Shown one piece after another: positions 1-8,278 of a stretch of DNA of 64,000 bases. The translations under genes were made by a program, and so were the position numbers. The notes beneath the pieces were generated by a model that was not told where the DNA came from, did no database searches, and saw nothing but the letters and a program-made list of their open reading frames with translations. The DNA comes from Arthrobacter sp. AK04. GTDB lineage: Bacteria > Actinomycetota > Actinomycetes > Actinomycetales > Micrococcaceae. The DNA lies in the NCBI RefSeq assembly GCF_021129155.1, contig NZ_JAJOMC010000013.1:1-64000 (forward strand), read 5' to 3'. The stretch's first letter is position 1. Every line of letters begins with the position of its first letter.

Positions 1-100
1 TCCGGCGGGGTCGGCTGCCGGCGCCGGCGGGGGGGGCGGGCCGCCGGGGCCTATCGCCGCCCCCCGCGCCCGCCCGCCCCCCCCCCCCCCCCCCACTTCT
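1..100. repeat. Homopolymer-rich, low-complexity window edge
   Basis: The first 100 bases are almost pure G and C, with a G-run near 30-37 followed by a long uninterrupted C-run near 77-94. No coding sense is visible. The bases look like poor-quality contig-end sequence rather than normal intergenic DNA. A similar G-run/C-run pattern occurs at 22300-22365. Bases 101-151 also carry several short C-runs. Confidence 0.6.
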
Positions 101-151
101 TTGTTTCCCCCCACCCCCACCCGGCCGGGAATCGGGTATTACAGTGGATGC

Positions 152-1186
152 ATGGCTCCCAGCCGGCATCCGCTCGACGACCTGCGCGAAACCATCGGCC
201 ATCTGGCCGATCAGTTCAAGCTGCCCAATTCGGAGCGCGTCGATGACCTAATGGGTGATCTCATTGGTGCGAGGCCCGGGCCGGCCCGGCCGCTGTCCGA
301 GGTGCAGGCCGAGCTCGATGCGCTGGTGGGACTGGAAACCGTGAAGGAACAGGTGCGGGCCCTCGTCGCACTGCTCCAGGTCCAGGCCCGCCGTAAGGCG
401 CACGGCCTGCCGGAGGTGGCCACATCACAGCATCTGGTGTTCCTCGGAAACCCGGGCACCGGCAAGACCACCGTGGCGCGGCTCCTGGCGGAGATGTACC
501 GCGCGGTCGGACTGCTGCAGAAAGGCCACCTGGTGGAGGTCGACCGTTCGGGCCTGGTGGGGCAGTACGTCGGCGCGACCGCAATCAAGACGGACCGGGT
601 GATCCGGCGTGCGCTGGACGGCGTGCTGTTCATCGACGAGGCCTACGCGCTGGCCCCGGAGGACGGCCGGATGGACTTCGGCCCCGAGGCGATCGAGATC
701 CTGCTTAAGCGGATGGAGGACCACCGCCACCGCCTGGTGGTGATCGTGGCAGGATACCCGCGGCTGATGGAGTCCTTCCTGCTGTCGAACCCCGGACTGC
801 GCTCCCGGTTCGCCCGGGAGATCACGTTCCCCGACTACTCCGTCGACGCACTCCAGACGATCTTCCACCAGATGCTGGCACAACACGAGTACACGCTGGA
901 GCCGGGTGCGGACCAGATGCTGCGCCGCATCCTCACCGGGCTCCACGCGGGCGAGGACTCCGGCAACGCACGGTTCGCCCGCACATTGTTCGAGCAGGCG
1001 CTCAACCGCCAGGCGCTGCGCCTGTCGCTCGACGAGGAACACAGCCTCGACGCTCTCGATCGCGACGCCGTCATGACGCTCACCGCGGACGATATCGTCG
1101 AAGCCGCGCTGGCCCTGGGCGAGCAGCCGGAGCCGGACCCGACGCCAGAACCGGAGCAGCCGCGCTGGTGGCGCTGGCTGGCCTGA
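152..1186 (+). CDS. AAA ATPase of the CbxX/CfxQ (EccA-like) family
   Basis: AAA+ ATPase of 344 residues from the ATG at 152. Walker A GNPGTGKTT lies near residues 99-107, Walker B VLFIDEAYAL near 158-167, and an arginine-finger region GLRSRF near 215-220. The family includes Rubisco activase CbxX and the type VII secretion ATPase EccA; these act as ring remodellers. The C-terminus ends in a Pro/Glu-rich stretch followed by tryptophans (PRWWRWLA). The frame is open upstream to 101 only through poly-C sequence and a TTG, so I chose the ATG. Because the upstream DNA is low quality, the gene may be the C-terminal part of a longer protein with extra N-terminal domains. No secretion genes lie beside it, so the substrate is unknown. 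Confidence 0.8.
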   Translation: MAPSRHPLDDLRETIGHLADQFKLPNSERVDDLMGDLIGARPGPARPLSEVQAELDALVGLETVKEQVRALVALLQVQARRKAHGLPEVATSQHLVFLGNPGTGKTTVARLLAEMYRAVGLLQKGHLVEVDRSGLVGQYVGATAIKTDRVIRRALDGVLFIDEAYALAPEDGRMDFGPEAIEILLKRMEDHRHRLVVIVAGYPRLMESFLLSNPGLRSRFAREITFPDYSVDALQTIFHQMLAQHEYTLEPGADQMLRRILTGLHAGEDSGNARFARTLFEQALNRQALRLSLDEEHSLDALDRDAVMTLTADDIVEAALALGEQPEPDPTPEPEQPRWWRWLA

Positions 1187-1270
1187 CCCATCGGCGGCGG
1201 CTGACAGGCGAGGGCCCGTCCGGCTTTTTCAGTCCACCTTCACCAGGCCACCCACATGTGTCCGGCCCTG

Positions 1271-3052
1271 CTATTTCCGGCCGATAAACCAGTCCTGGAG
1301 CTTCCGCAGGCGGGACTGCAGCTGCTCCTCGTTCGCCTGGGCAACGGGCGGTCCGCCACACACCGTCCGCAGCTTGGTGTGCACCACGCCGTGGGGAGTG
1401 CCCGTGCGGGCAGACCAGGCCGCCACGTTCTTGGCAAGCTCGTTGCGGAGGTCCATCAGCATCCGGTGGTCCGGGACGGCCGGTACAGCGCTTTCCGCCG
1501 CCGCAGGCGCCTTCCGGTTCTTGCGGTTCAGCTGTTCGTGCTGGCGCTGCCGGAGCAGCGTACCCACCTGCTCCGCGTCCAGCAGCCCGGGGATGCCCAG
1601 GAAGTCCATCTCGTCGTCGGACCCCACCTCGCCGCCCGTGCCGAATTCGCCGCCGTCGAACAAAACGCGGTCAAAGGACGCCTGCGAATCCAGGGCCTCG
1701 AACTTGCCCTTGGTCAGGCTGTCCGATGCCTTGTCCTCGCGGTTGGCCTCGGCCATCAGCGAGTCCTCGGGGTTGAACAGGCCGTCCCCGTCTTCCTTCT
1801 CCGGGCGGTCCAAGGCGTGGTCCCGTTCCGCCTCCATGGAGTTGGCAAGAGCCATCAGCTGCGGCACCGAGGGCAGGAAGACCGACGCCGTTTCGCCCCG
1901 CTTGCGGGCACGCACGAAGCGCCCCACCGCCTGGGCGAAAAACAGGGGGGTCGAGGTTGACGTTGCATACACGCCGACGGAAAGCCGCGGCACGTCCACG
2001 CCTTCGGACACCATCCGGACGGCCACCATCCAGCGTTTCTCGCTGGCGGTGAATTCCTCGATCTTGCTCGACGCCTTCGCGTCGTCGGAAAGGATGACCG
2101 TGGGCGACTCCCCCGTGATCCTCTTGAGCTGCCCTGCATACGCACGGGCGTCCTCGTGGTCCGTGGCAATCACCAGGCCGCCGGCATCGGGAACGGTGCG
2201 GCGCACCTCGCTGAGGCGCTTGTCCGCGCCGGCCAGCACAGCCGGAATCCACTCCCCCGCCGGGTTCAGGGCAGTACGCCAGGCGTGGGACGTGATGTCC
2301 TTGGTCACCGCGGCCTCCCCCAGCGACGCCGCCATCTCCTCGCCGGCGCTGGTACGCCAGCGCATCTGCCCGGAATAGGCCATGAACATCACCGGCCGGA
2401 CCACGTGGTCGCGCAGCGCATTGCCGTACCCATAGGTGTAGTCGGCCTTGGAGCGGCGGATGCCGTCCCGGTCCTCGGCGTATTCGACGAACGGAATGGG
2501 AGAGGTGTCGGAACGGAACGGCGTTCCCGTCAGCGATAGCCGCCTGACCGCGGGGTCGAAGGCTTCGCGCAGGCCGTCACCCCAGGACAGTGCCTCGCCG
2601 CCGTGGTGGATCTCGTCGAGGATCACCAGCGTGCGCGCAGCTTCCGTCTTGGCGCGGTGGAGCAGCGGCTTGCTGGCCACCTGCGCATAGGTGACGGCAA
2701 CGCCGATGAAGCCCCGGCCGTGCTGCCCGTCGGAGTTCTTGAAATTGGGGTCGATGGCGATGCCCACCCTGGCCGCCGCATCCGCCCACTGACGCTTCAG
2801 GTGGTCCGTGGGCGCCACGATGGTCACCCTGTTGACGGCGCCGGAGTCGATGAGTGTTGACGCCACCCTCAGCGCGAAGGTGGTCTTGCCGGCGCCGGGG
2901 GTTGCCACGGCGAGGAAATCGCGGGGGCTGTTGCGCAGGTAGAGGTCCAGGGCTTCCTGCTGCCAGGCACGGAGTTTCGGGGCGGTTCCCCAGGCTGCAC
3001 GTTCCGGATAGGCCGGAGGCAGGGTGGGGCCGCCAAAGAGCGTCTCCGTCAC
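1271..3052 (-). CDS. Superfamily 2 DEAD/DEAH-box helicase
   Basis: 593-residue SF2 helicase. Walker A TPGAGKTT is at residues 51-58, motif II DEIH at 146-149, motif III SLTGTPFR at 173-180, and motif VI QAVGRFVRARKRG at 374-386. The ATP-binding RecA-like domain is followed by a helicase C-terminal domain and an approximately 150-residue tail rich in charged residues. The family occurs widely in Actinobacteria; its nucleic-acid substrate is not known to me. The GTG start at 3052 shares one base with the TAG stop of the upstream DUF3039 gene (TAGTG), which suggests translational coupling. Confidence 0.88.
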   Translation of the reverse strand: MTETLFGGPTLPPAYPERAAWGTAPKLRAWQQEALDLYLRNSPRDFLAVATPGAGKTTFALRVASTLIDSGAVNRVTIVAPTDHLKRQWADAAARVGIAIDPNFKNSDGQHGRGFIGVAVTYAQVASKPLLHRAKTEAARTLVILDEIHHGGEALSWGDGLREAFDPAVRRLSLTGTPFRSDTSPIPFVEYAEDRDGIRRSKADYTYGYGNALRDHVVRPVMFMAYSGQMRWRTSAGEEMAASLGEAAVTKDITSHAWRTALNPAGEWIPAVLAGADKRLSEVRRTVPDAGGLVIATDHEDARAYAGQLKRITGESPTVILSDDAKASSKIEEFTASEKRWMVAVRMVSEGVDVPRLSVGVYATSTSTPLFFAQAVGRFVRARKRGETASVFLPSVPQLMALANSMEAERDHALDRPEKEDGDGLFNPEDSLMAEANREDKASDSLTKGKFEALDSQASFDRVLFDGGEFGTGGEVGSDDEMDFLGIPGLLDAEQVGTLLRQRQHEQLNRKNRKAPAAAESAVPAVPDHRMLMDLRNELAKNVAAWSARTGTPHGVVHTKLRTVCGGPPVAQANEEQLQSRLRKLQDWFIGRK

Positions 3053-3384
3053 TATTTGTTGTTGCCCGAGTCCCCTCCGGGACCCTTGCCGCCGTCGTTG
3101 CCCGGGCGGAGGCCGTCATAGACCTCTTTGCACATCGGGCAGACCGGGAACTTCTGCGGATCCCGGCCCGGCGTCCAGACCTTGCCGCACAGCGCGATGA
3201 CCGGTTCCCCGGTCAGTGCGGACTCCATGATCTTTTCCTTGCGCACATAGTGCGAAAAGCGCTCCCGGTCCCCGGGCTCCACTTCCTGGCGCAGTTCCTC
3301 GCGCTCAATGGTGGCTGTGGACGTTCCAGCCCCGGAAAGCTCGCGCATCGGGTCGTTTTCGAGAGGGTCCGTCGTGCTAGTCAT
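3052..3384 (-). CDS. DUF3039 domain protein
   Basis: Protein of 110 residues, start ATG at 3384 (MTSTTDPLEND). The open frame continues upstream to 3522, but that part is Arg/Pro-rich and looks non-coding. The protein has a conserved core with the segment ALCGKVWTPGRDP and a CPMC pair that resembles half of a zinc ribbon, followed by a Gly/Asn-rich tail. DUF3039 proteins are small actinobacterial proteins of unknown function. It is cotranscribed with, and overlaps by one base, the SF2 helicase gene, so a role in the same RNA or DNA process is a fair inference. Confidence 0.85.
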   Translation of the reverse strand: MTSTTDPLENDPMRELSGAGTSTATIEREELRQEVEPGDRERFSHYVRKEKIMESALTGEPVIALCGKVWTPGRDPQKFPVCPMCKEVYDGLRPGNDGGKGPGGDSGNNK

Positions 3385-3490
3385 GCCAACCATCTTAGCT
3401 GTTCCACCGGCCGGACGTTCGACGGCGGCGCGTCCCCGCCGGCCGCCGCAGGACTTTGCGGCAGCGTGCGTTGGCAGCGGGCGGTGCCGG

Positions 3491-4273
3491 CTAAATCCCC
3501 TGCCAGTCGGGCTTGTTGTCATACGTGTGCCGGTAGAAATCCGCCAGTTTCAGCGCGGACGCGGCGGCCTCGTCCAGCAGGACGGTGGCGTGCGGGTGGA
3601 ACTGCAGGATCGACGCCGGGCAGATGGCGGCGACGGGACCTTCAACGAATTCGCGGACAGCCTGGGCCTTCTGCGCACCGGTTGCCAGCAGGATGACGTG
3701 CCGCGCCTCCATGATGGTCCCGAGTCCCTGCGTCAGGACATGGTGCGGGACGTCCGCCAGGCTGGAGAAGAACCGGGCGTTGTCCCGGCGGGTCTGTTCG
3801 ATGAGGCTCTTGATGCGGGTCCTGGAAGCGAAGGAGGATCCCGGTTCGTTGAATGCGATGTGGCCGTCCGTTCCCACCCCAAGGATCTGCAGGTCCACCC
3901 CGCCAGCCGCAGCGATCGCCTCCTCGTAGGCGCGGCAGGCAGCCGGGATGTCCGCAGCGGCACCGTCCGGCCCGTGGACGTTCTCCGGCCGGATGTTCAC
4001 CCTGTTGGTGAACTCCCGGCGGACCACTTCCCGGTAGGACTCGGGGTGGCCGGGAGGAAGACCCACGTACTCGTCCAGGGCAAAACCTGAGGCCCGGCTG
4101 AAGTCCAGGCCGTCCCGCTCATGGCGGGCCGCCAGTTCATCGTAGACCGGCAGCGGGGACGAACCCGTCGCCAGCCCCAGGACGGCGTCCGGCTTGCTGC
4201 GAAGCAGGTCCTCGACGGCGTCGGCGGCGAGCCTGGCAATCTGTTTGCTGCCATTGAGGATGACCACTTCCAT
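3491..4273 (-). CDS. nagB: Glucosamine-6-phosphate deaminase
   Basis: 260 residues, the normal length for NagB. It converts glucosamine 6-phosphate to fructose 6-phosphate and ammonia in amino-sugar catabolism, in the cytoplasm. Visible motifs are the phosphate-binding ATGSSP (35-40), the LDEY segment with the catalytic aspartate (66-69) and GVGTDGHIAFNEP (132-144). The start ATG at 4273 is preceded by a clear GGAAGGAA ribosome site; the longer open frame to 4456 overlaps the neighbouring permease tail and was rejected. No nagA or GntR regulator is adjacent. Confidence 0.95.
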   Translation of the reverse strand: MEVVILNGSKQIARLAADAVEDLLRSKPDAVLGLATGSSPLPVYDELAARHERDGLDFSRASGFALDEYVGLPPGHPESYREVVRREFTNRVNIRPENVHGPDGAAADIPAACRAYEEAIAAAGGVDLQILGVGTDGHIAFNEPGSSFASRTRIKSLIEQTRRDNARFFSSLADVPHHVLTQGLGTIMEARHVILLATGAQKAQAVREFVEGPVAAICPASILQFHPHATVLLDEAAASALKLADFYRHTYDNKPDWQGI

Positions 4274-4295
4274 GCTGTTTCCTTCCCAAAGTTTT

Positions 4296-5867
4296 TCAGC
4301 GGTTGACGGACACCTGGGCCAGGAGCTCAGGCCCGCGGGCGTCCAGCCATTTTCCGCCCAGCCTGACGCCTGCAACAAACAGGCCCACGCCCAGGGCTGT
4401 GCCGGCAGTGAGGTTGATCCAGCCGAAGAGGCTGTTGCCCGTGACCACCTGGGCAACCAGGAGGCCCGCCTGGGGCAGCACCAGGATCATGAGGACCAGC
4501 AGTCCTCCAAACTGCACGGCGAGGGTCTGCCCCACGTTGCCGGGCGGTTTCTTGAACGGGCTGTCGCCGGGCAGCGGGACGGCCACGGTGTAGCGGGCCG
4601 AGACCACTGAAGACAGTCCCAGCCCTGTGAACAGGATGCCCAGGCTCAGGCCCAGCTGGCCGGGCAGGCCTGCCCAGTCCCCGGTCAGGGCCGAATAGCC
4701 AACGGCAAACACCAGCACCACCGGCAGGGCGAAGGCCATACAGGCCAGGGCGCGGCCCAGCCTGTCCGCCACTCCCCTCACACCCGTGGAAAGGTGCAGG
4801 GCGAACGCGGTGTTGTCGTAGGACACGTCGGCGGAGATGGACCAGGCGAGGATGAATGCGGACAGCGGGGCAAGGATGCCCAGGCTGGTAAAGTCCCCGC
4901 TCTGGCTGCCCTGGAAGGCGAGCACCACGGGAAGCAGGGGGATCACCACGAGCGATCCCGAATACCTTGGGTCCCGGAACCAGTAGGTGAGGGACCTCGC
5001 CATTACCGCACCGGCCGGGGTGGCGGGCAGCATCCCCAGCAGCCCCAGCCTGCCGCCTTTCCGCTTGCCGCTTCCCGCGTAGGGAGGCGTTACCAGCGCC
5101 CGTTCCAGCAGGGATTTCCAAGCCCACGCCAGCGCGGCCAGGGACGCAACCGACACCAGCAGCTTCAGTGCCGCCTGTCCCGGCTGCCCCGCGGCAACAT
5201 CACCGCCCAGGGACCACGGTGCGCCCAGCGGGGTCCAGGACAGCGTCCTTGCAAAGCCGGGCAGGAAACCGGAGGAGGCTGAGAGGCCCTGGCCTACTCC
5301 GGCCACAATGGGCCCCATCAGTACGAGGGGCACCATGAACGCGATGGCGCTGACGTCCTTGAACCGCCGCGATGCCGCCAGGCTTGCCGTTGCCGTGGTC
5401 ACCACTTTGGCAAGCACCACGCAGGTCAGCACGCCCAGCACTGCCCCCGCGAGCGCGGCGAGCGCAGGAAGGACACCCCGGGACCAGGTAACCACTGTGG
5501 ACAGCGCAACCAGCGACGTTGCCACCCCGGGAATGCCGATGAGTCCGCCCAGGGCCAGCCCGGCCAGCATCTGCTTCATGGGAATCGCGAAGGTGGTGAA
5601 CCGTGCGGGATCCAGGGTCATGTCCGTGGCAGAGGCAACCACCGGGACGATGCCCCAGCCCAGGATGGCGGCGGATCCGCCGAGAACCACTGCGGTCTGG
5701 GCAAGGTCGTGCGGCGCGTTGCGCAGCATCACCAGTGCCATCACGAGCGTTGCCACCATCCCCAGTGCGTAGAGCCCGGCGAAGGCCATCCCCACCAGTT
5801 GCCATGGGCTGCGCCGCAAACCATTGCGCAGCAGTGTCAGCTTGAGCCTTAAAAGGTGCGCAACCAT
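4296..5867 (-). CDS. ABC exporter permease protein
   Basis: Integral membrane protein of 523 residues with about a dozen hydrophobic segments spread over its length, interrupted near residue 265 by a basic cytoplasmic loop (GSGKRKGGR). It has no ATPase motifs and pairs with the ATP-binding protein just upstream, whose last 19 bases overlap its start. The pair resembles ABC-2-type exporters of actinobacteria. The substrate cannot be read from the sequence. Start ATG at 5867. Confidence 0.85.
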   Translation of the reverse strand: MVAHLLRLKLTLLRNGLRRSPWQLVGMAFAGLYALGMVATLVMALVMLRNAPHDLAQTAVVLGGSAAILGWGIVPVVASATDMTLDPARFTTFAIPMKQMLAGLALGGLIGIPGVATSLVALSTVVTWSRGVLPALAALAGAVLGVLTCVVLAKVVTTATASLAASRRFKDVSAIAFMVPLVLMGPIVAGVGQGLSASSGFLPGFARTLSWTPLGAPWSLGGDVAAGQPGQAALKLLVSVASLAALAWAWKSLLERALVTPPYAGSGKRKGGRLGLLGMLPATPAGAVMARSLTYWFRDPRYSGSLVVIPLLPVVLAFQGSQSGDFTSLGILAPLSAFILAWSISADVSYDNTAFALHLSTGVRGVADRLGRALACMAFALPVVLVFAVGYSALTGDWAGLPGQLGLSLGILFTGLGLSSVVSARYTVAVPLPGDSPFKKPPGNVGQTLAVQFGGLLVLMILVLPQAGLLVAQVVTGNSLFGWINLTAGTALGVGLFVAGVRLGGKWLDARGPELLAQVSVNR

Positions 5868-6760
5868 TCCAGTCCTTCCGTGTGGCTGCGGCCGCCCACC
5901 AGCTGCACGAACCGGTCCTCCAGCGATGCCCCGGCACGCACCTCGTCAACGGTTCCGGCGGCGAGCAGCCGTCCGTTCGCCACCACTGCCACGTGGTCGC
6001 ACATGCGCTGCACCAGGTCCATGACATGGCTGGACACAATGACCGTGCCGCCCGAGGCAACGTAGCTGTCCAGGATGGAGCGGATATTGGCCGCGGAAAC
6101 CGGGTCCACCGCCTCGAAGGGTTCGTCCAGGACCAGGAGCCTGGGTGCGTGGATGAGGGCGGAGGCCAGGGCGACCTTCTTGGTCATGCCCGCCGAGTAG
6201 TCCACCACCAGGGTCCCGGCAGCTTCCTGGAGATCCATGGCGGCGAGGAGGTCCGCAACGCGGGCGGCCACCGTTTCCCTGTCCATTCCCCGCAGCAGTC
6301 CCGCATAGGTAATGAGCTGTTCGCCGGTGAGCCGGTCGAACAGCCGTACCCCGTCCGGCAGGATGCCCATCAGTCTCTTCGCTTCCAACGGCCGCTGCCA
6401 GACGTCCACGCCGTGGACTGCCGCTGTCCCAAAGTCCGGGCGCAGGAGGCCCGTTGCCATGGACAAGGTGGTGGTCTTTCCGGCGCCGTTGGGGCCCACA
6501 ATGCCGTAGAAGGAGCCGGCCGGCACGTCCAGGCTGATGCCGTCCACAGCGATCTTATCGCCGAAGCGCTTTGCCAGTCCGCGGATGGACAGTGCCGGCA
6601 CCCGCGGTCCCGCACCGGGGCGCAGCGACGGGGCGGGGGTCAGCGCCGGCGCGGAGTGCAGTGCCGGGTCCGGTTGCGGGACCGGGCCGGGTTGCTGGAC
6701 CGGTCCTGGCTGTAGTGCCGGGTCAGGTTGCGGGACCGGTTCGGAGTGCGGGGCAGTCAT
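5849..6760 (-). CDS. ABC transporter ATP-binding protein with Pro/Gln-rich N-terminus
   Basis: 303 residues. An unusual N-terminal stretch of about 50 residues consists of Pro/Gln/Ala-rich imperfect repeats (PVPQPDPAL occurs twice). The nucleotide-binding domain follows, with Walker A GPNGAGKTT, a divergent signature YSAGMTKK, Walker B LLVLDEPFEAVDP and the H-switch SSH. It energises the permease encoded downstream, which it overlaps by 19 bases. The divergent signature is typical of ABC-2-type exporter ATPases. The low-complexity N-terminus is probably disordered; its DNA contains a 54-base duplication. Confidence 0.9.
   Translation of the reverse strand: MTAPHSEPVPQPDPALQPGPVQQPGPVPQPDPALHSAPALTPAPSLRPGAGPRVPALSIRGLAKRFGDKIAVDGISLDVPAGSFYGIVGPNGAGKTTTLSMATGLLRPDFGTAAVHGVDVWQRPLEAKRLMGILPDGVRLFDRLTGEQLITYAGLLRGMDRETVAARVADLLAAMDLQEAAGTLVVDYSAGMTKKVALASALIHAPRLLVLDEPFEAVDPVSAANIRSILDSYVASGGTVIVSSHVMDLVQRMCDHVAVVANGRLLAAGTVDEVRAGASLEDRFVQLVGGRSHTEGLEWLRTF
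6661..6739. repeat. 54-base-period direct repeat inside ABC ATPase gene
   Basis: The string beginning GTGCCGGGTC and ending GCGGGACCGG occurs at 6661-6686 and again at 6715-6739 with one substitution and a one-base length difference at the edge. Because the period is 54 bases, the repeat stays in frame and produces the duplicated Pro/Gln-rich N-terminal segment of the ATPase. Confidence 0.7.
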
Positions 6761-6871
6761 GATGCCAGAGTAGTCCCCGGGCCCCCGCTGCGGGGTCCTC
6801 CCGGAGGAGTAGCGAAAAAGGCGTAGGGCCCGCGCTTCCGGTGACGCTGTCCGCGGTATCGCGCCGGGCCC

Positions 6872-7180
6872 CTAACGGACCTTGCGGATGCGGATGGGTC
6901 CCCTGGCGGTGGCAGGATCTACCACCGATCCGCCTTGGGTGACCTGTACCTGGCCTGCGTCAACCAGCTGGCGTGCCGCCCTGCGGGCAGGCTCCATGAG
7001 GTCACGCCATTCCGCGCCGCCAACGGCGCGGGCGGCCTCCGACGGGCAGATGGTGGACGTGGCGGCCCTTGCGGCCAGGAGTTCCAGGATGGCGGCTTCC
7101 AACTGCTGGTCCACCCCGTTCTGCGGTTCCCTTTCAGGCTTTGGCGCAGCGCGCCGGTCCCGGTTGGCCGTCATGGGCAT
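6872..7180 (-). CDS. DUF3253 family protein
   Basis: 102-residue soluble protein (100 if the second ATG at 7174 is used). The core (ILELLAARAATSTICPSEAARAVGG) looks like a winged-helix fold and matches my memory of DUF3253, followed by RQLVDAGQVQVTQGG and a basic C-terminus. The function is unknown. The ATG lies immediately after the TGA of the flavin oxidoreductase (TGAATG), so it is the last gene of a three-gene operon. Confidence 0.8.
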   Translation of the reverse strand: MPMTANRDRRAAPKPEREPQNGVDQQLEAAILELLAARAATSTICPSEAARAVGGAEWRDLMEPARRAARQLVDAGQVQVTQGGSVVDPATARGPIRIRKVR

Positions 7181-8278
7181 TCAGAAGGTGCGCCGCGGAA
7201 CGGCACGCTCGTATTGCGGCGGCCAGGCAAGGTCATGGCCCAGTTCGAACGCGGCCCGAAGCCACCAGTGCGGGTCCCGCAGGGCTGCCCTCGCGATGAG
7301 GACGCCGTCAGCCTGGCCCGTTGCGACGGCGTGTTCAGCCTGCCCCGCCGACGTCAGCAGGCCCACGGTCCCCGTGGCCACGCCGGCTTCCTTCCGGATG
7401 GCAGCCGAAAAACCGGTCTGGTAGCCGGGGCCGGCCTTGATCTGCTGATGGGCTACGGCGCCGCCGCTGGAAACGTCGATGAGGTCCACACCGCGCCCGG
7501 CCGCCTGCCGTGCAAGGCGAACGGAGGCGGCCAGGTCCACGCCGCCTTCCGCCCAGTCACTGGCGGAGATCCTCAGGAGCAGCGGCATGGACTCCGGAAT
7601 GACGGCCCGGACGGCGTCAACCACAGCCAGCATCAGCCGGTTCCTGCCGGCTTCGTCCCCGCCCCAGGAGTCGGTCCGCGTGTTGATCAGCGGGCTCTGG
7701 AACTGGTGCAGGAGGTACCCGTGGGCGCCGTGGATCTCAATGGTGTCAAAGCCTGCGTCCACGGCCCGCACCGCTGCGTCGGCGAAGTCCCGCACCACGC
7801 CCGTGATCTGCTCGGCGCTCATCTCCGCGGGAGCTGCGTACCCCTCGAAGGCCAAAGGTGACGGCCCCACGGTGGTCCAGCCGCCGTCGGACGCCGGAAC
7901 ACTGCCGTGCTTGCCGGAAAACGGCCAGTAAGTGGAAGCTTTCCTGCCGGCATGGGCGAGCTGCACGCCGATCTTGGCCCTCGCGGCGCCGTGCCGGTGG
8001 ACGAAGGAGGTGATCCGTTCCCACGCTTCGGCCTGCGCACCGTTGTAGAGGCCGGCGTCGCGGGGGCTGATCCTGCCCTCTGCATTCACTGCCGCGGCTT
8101 CGGTCAGGATCAGCGCGGCGCCGCCGGCGGCGAAGGACCCCAAGTGCATCAGGTGCCAGTCGTTGGGGACTCCCGGGGCGTCGTCGGGATCGCAGCTGTA
8201 CTGGCACATCGGCGATACCCAGCCCCGGTGCTGCAGCTCCAGCGAGCGGAGCCGCAGGGGCTGGAACAGTGCCGTCAC
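7181..8278 (-). CDS. NADH:flavin oxidoreductase, old yellow enzyme family (YqjM-like)
   Basis: 365-residue FMN-dependent ene-reductase with a TIM-barrel fold. MCQYSC at residues 24-29 holds Cys25, the redox-modulating cysteine typical of YqjM-type enzymes. QLAHAGRK (106-113), the substrate-binding HGAHGY (183-188) and RTDSWGG (201-207) are present. Family members reduce activated C=C bonds using NAD(P)H; the natural substrate is unknown. The GTG start overlaps the TAG stop of the CnoX-like gene by one base (TAGTG). Confidence 0.93.
   Translation of the reverse strand: MTALFQPLRLRSLELQHRGWVSPMCQYSCDPDDAPGVPNDWHLMHLGSFAAGGAALILTEAAAVNAEGRISPRDAGLYNGAQAEAWERITSFVHRHGAARAKIGVQLAHAGRKASTYWPFSGKHGSVPASDGGWTTVGPSPLAFEGYAAPAEMSAEQITGVVRDFADAAVRAVDAGFDTIEIHGAHGYLLHQFQSPLINTRTDSWGGDEAGRNRLMLAVVDAVRAVIPESMPLLLRISASDWAEGGVDLAASVRLARQAAGRGVDLIDVSSGGAVAHQQIKAGPGYQTGFSAAIRKEAGVATGTVGLLTSAGQAEHAVATGQADGVLIARAALRDPHWWLRAAFELGHDLAWPPQYERAVPRRTF

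Noticed and set aside
3385..3522. Longer N-terminus for the DUF3039 protein
   Set aside because: The extra 46 residues are Arg/Pro-rich and precede the conserved MTSTTDPLEND start; the shorter ATG fits family length.
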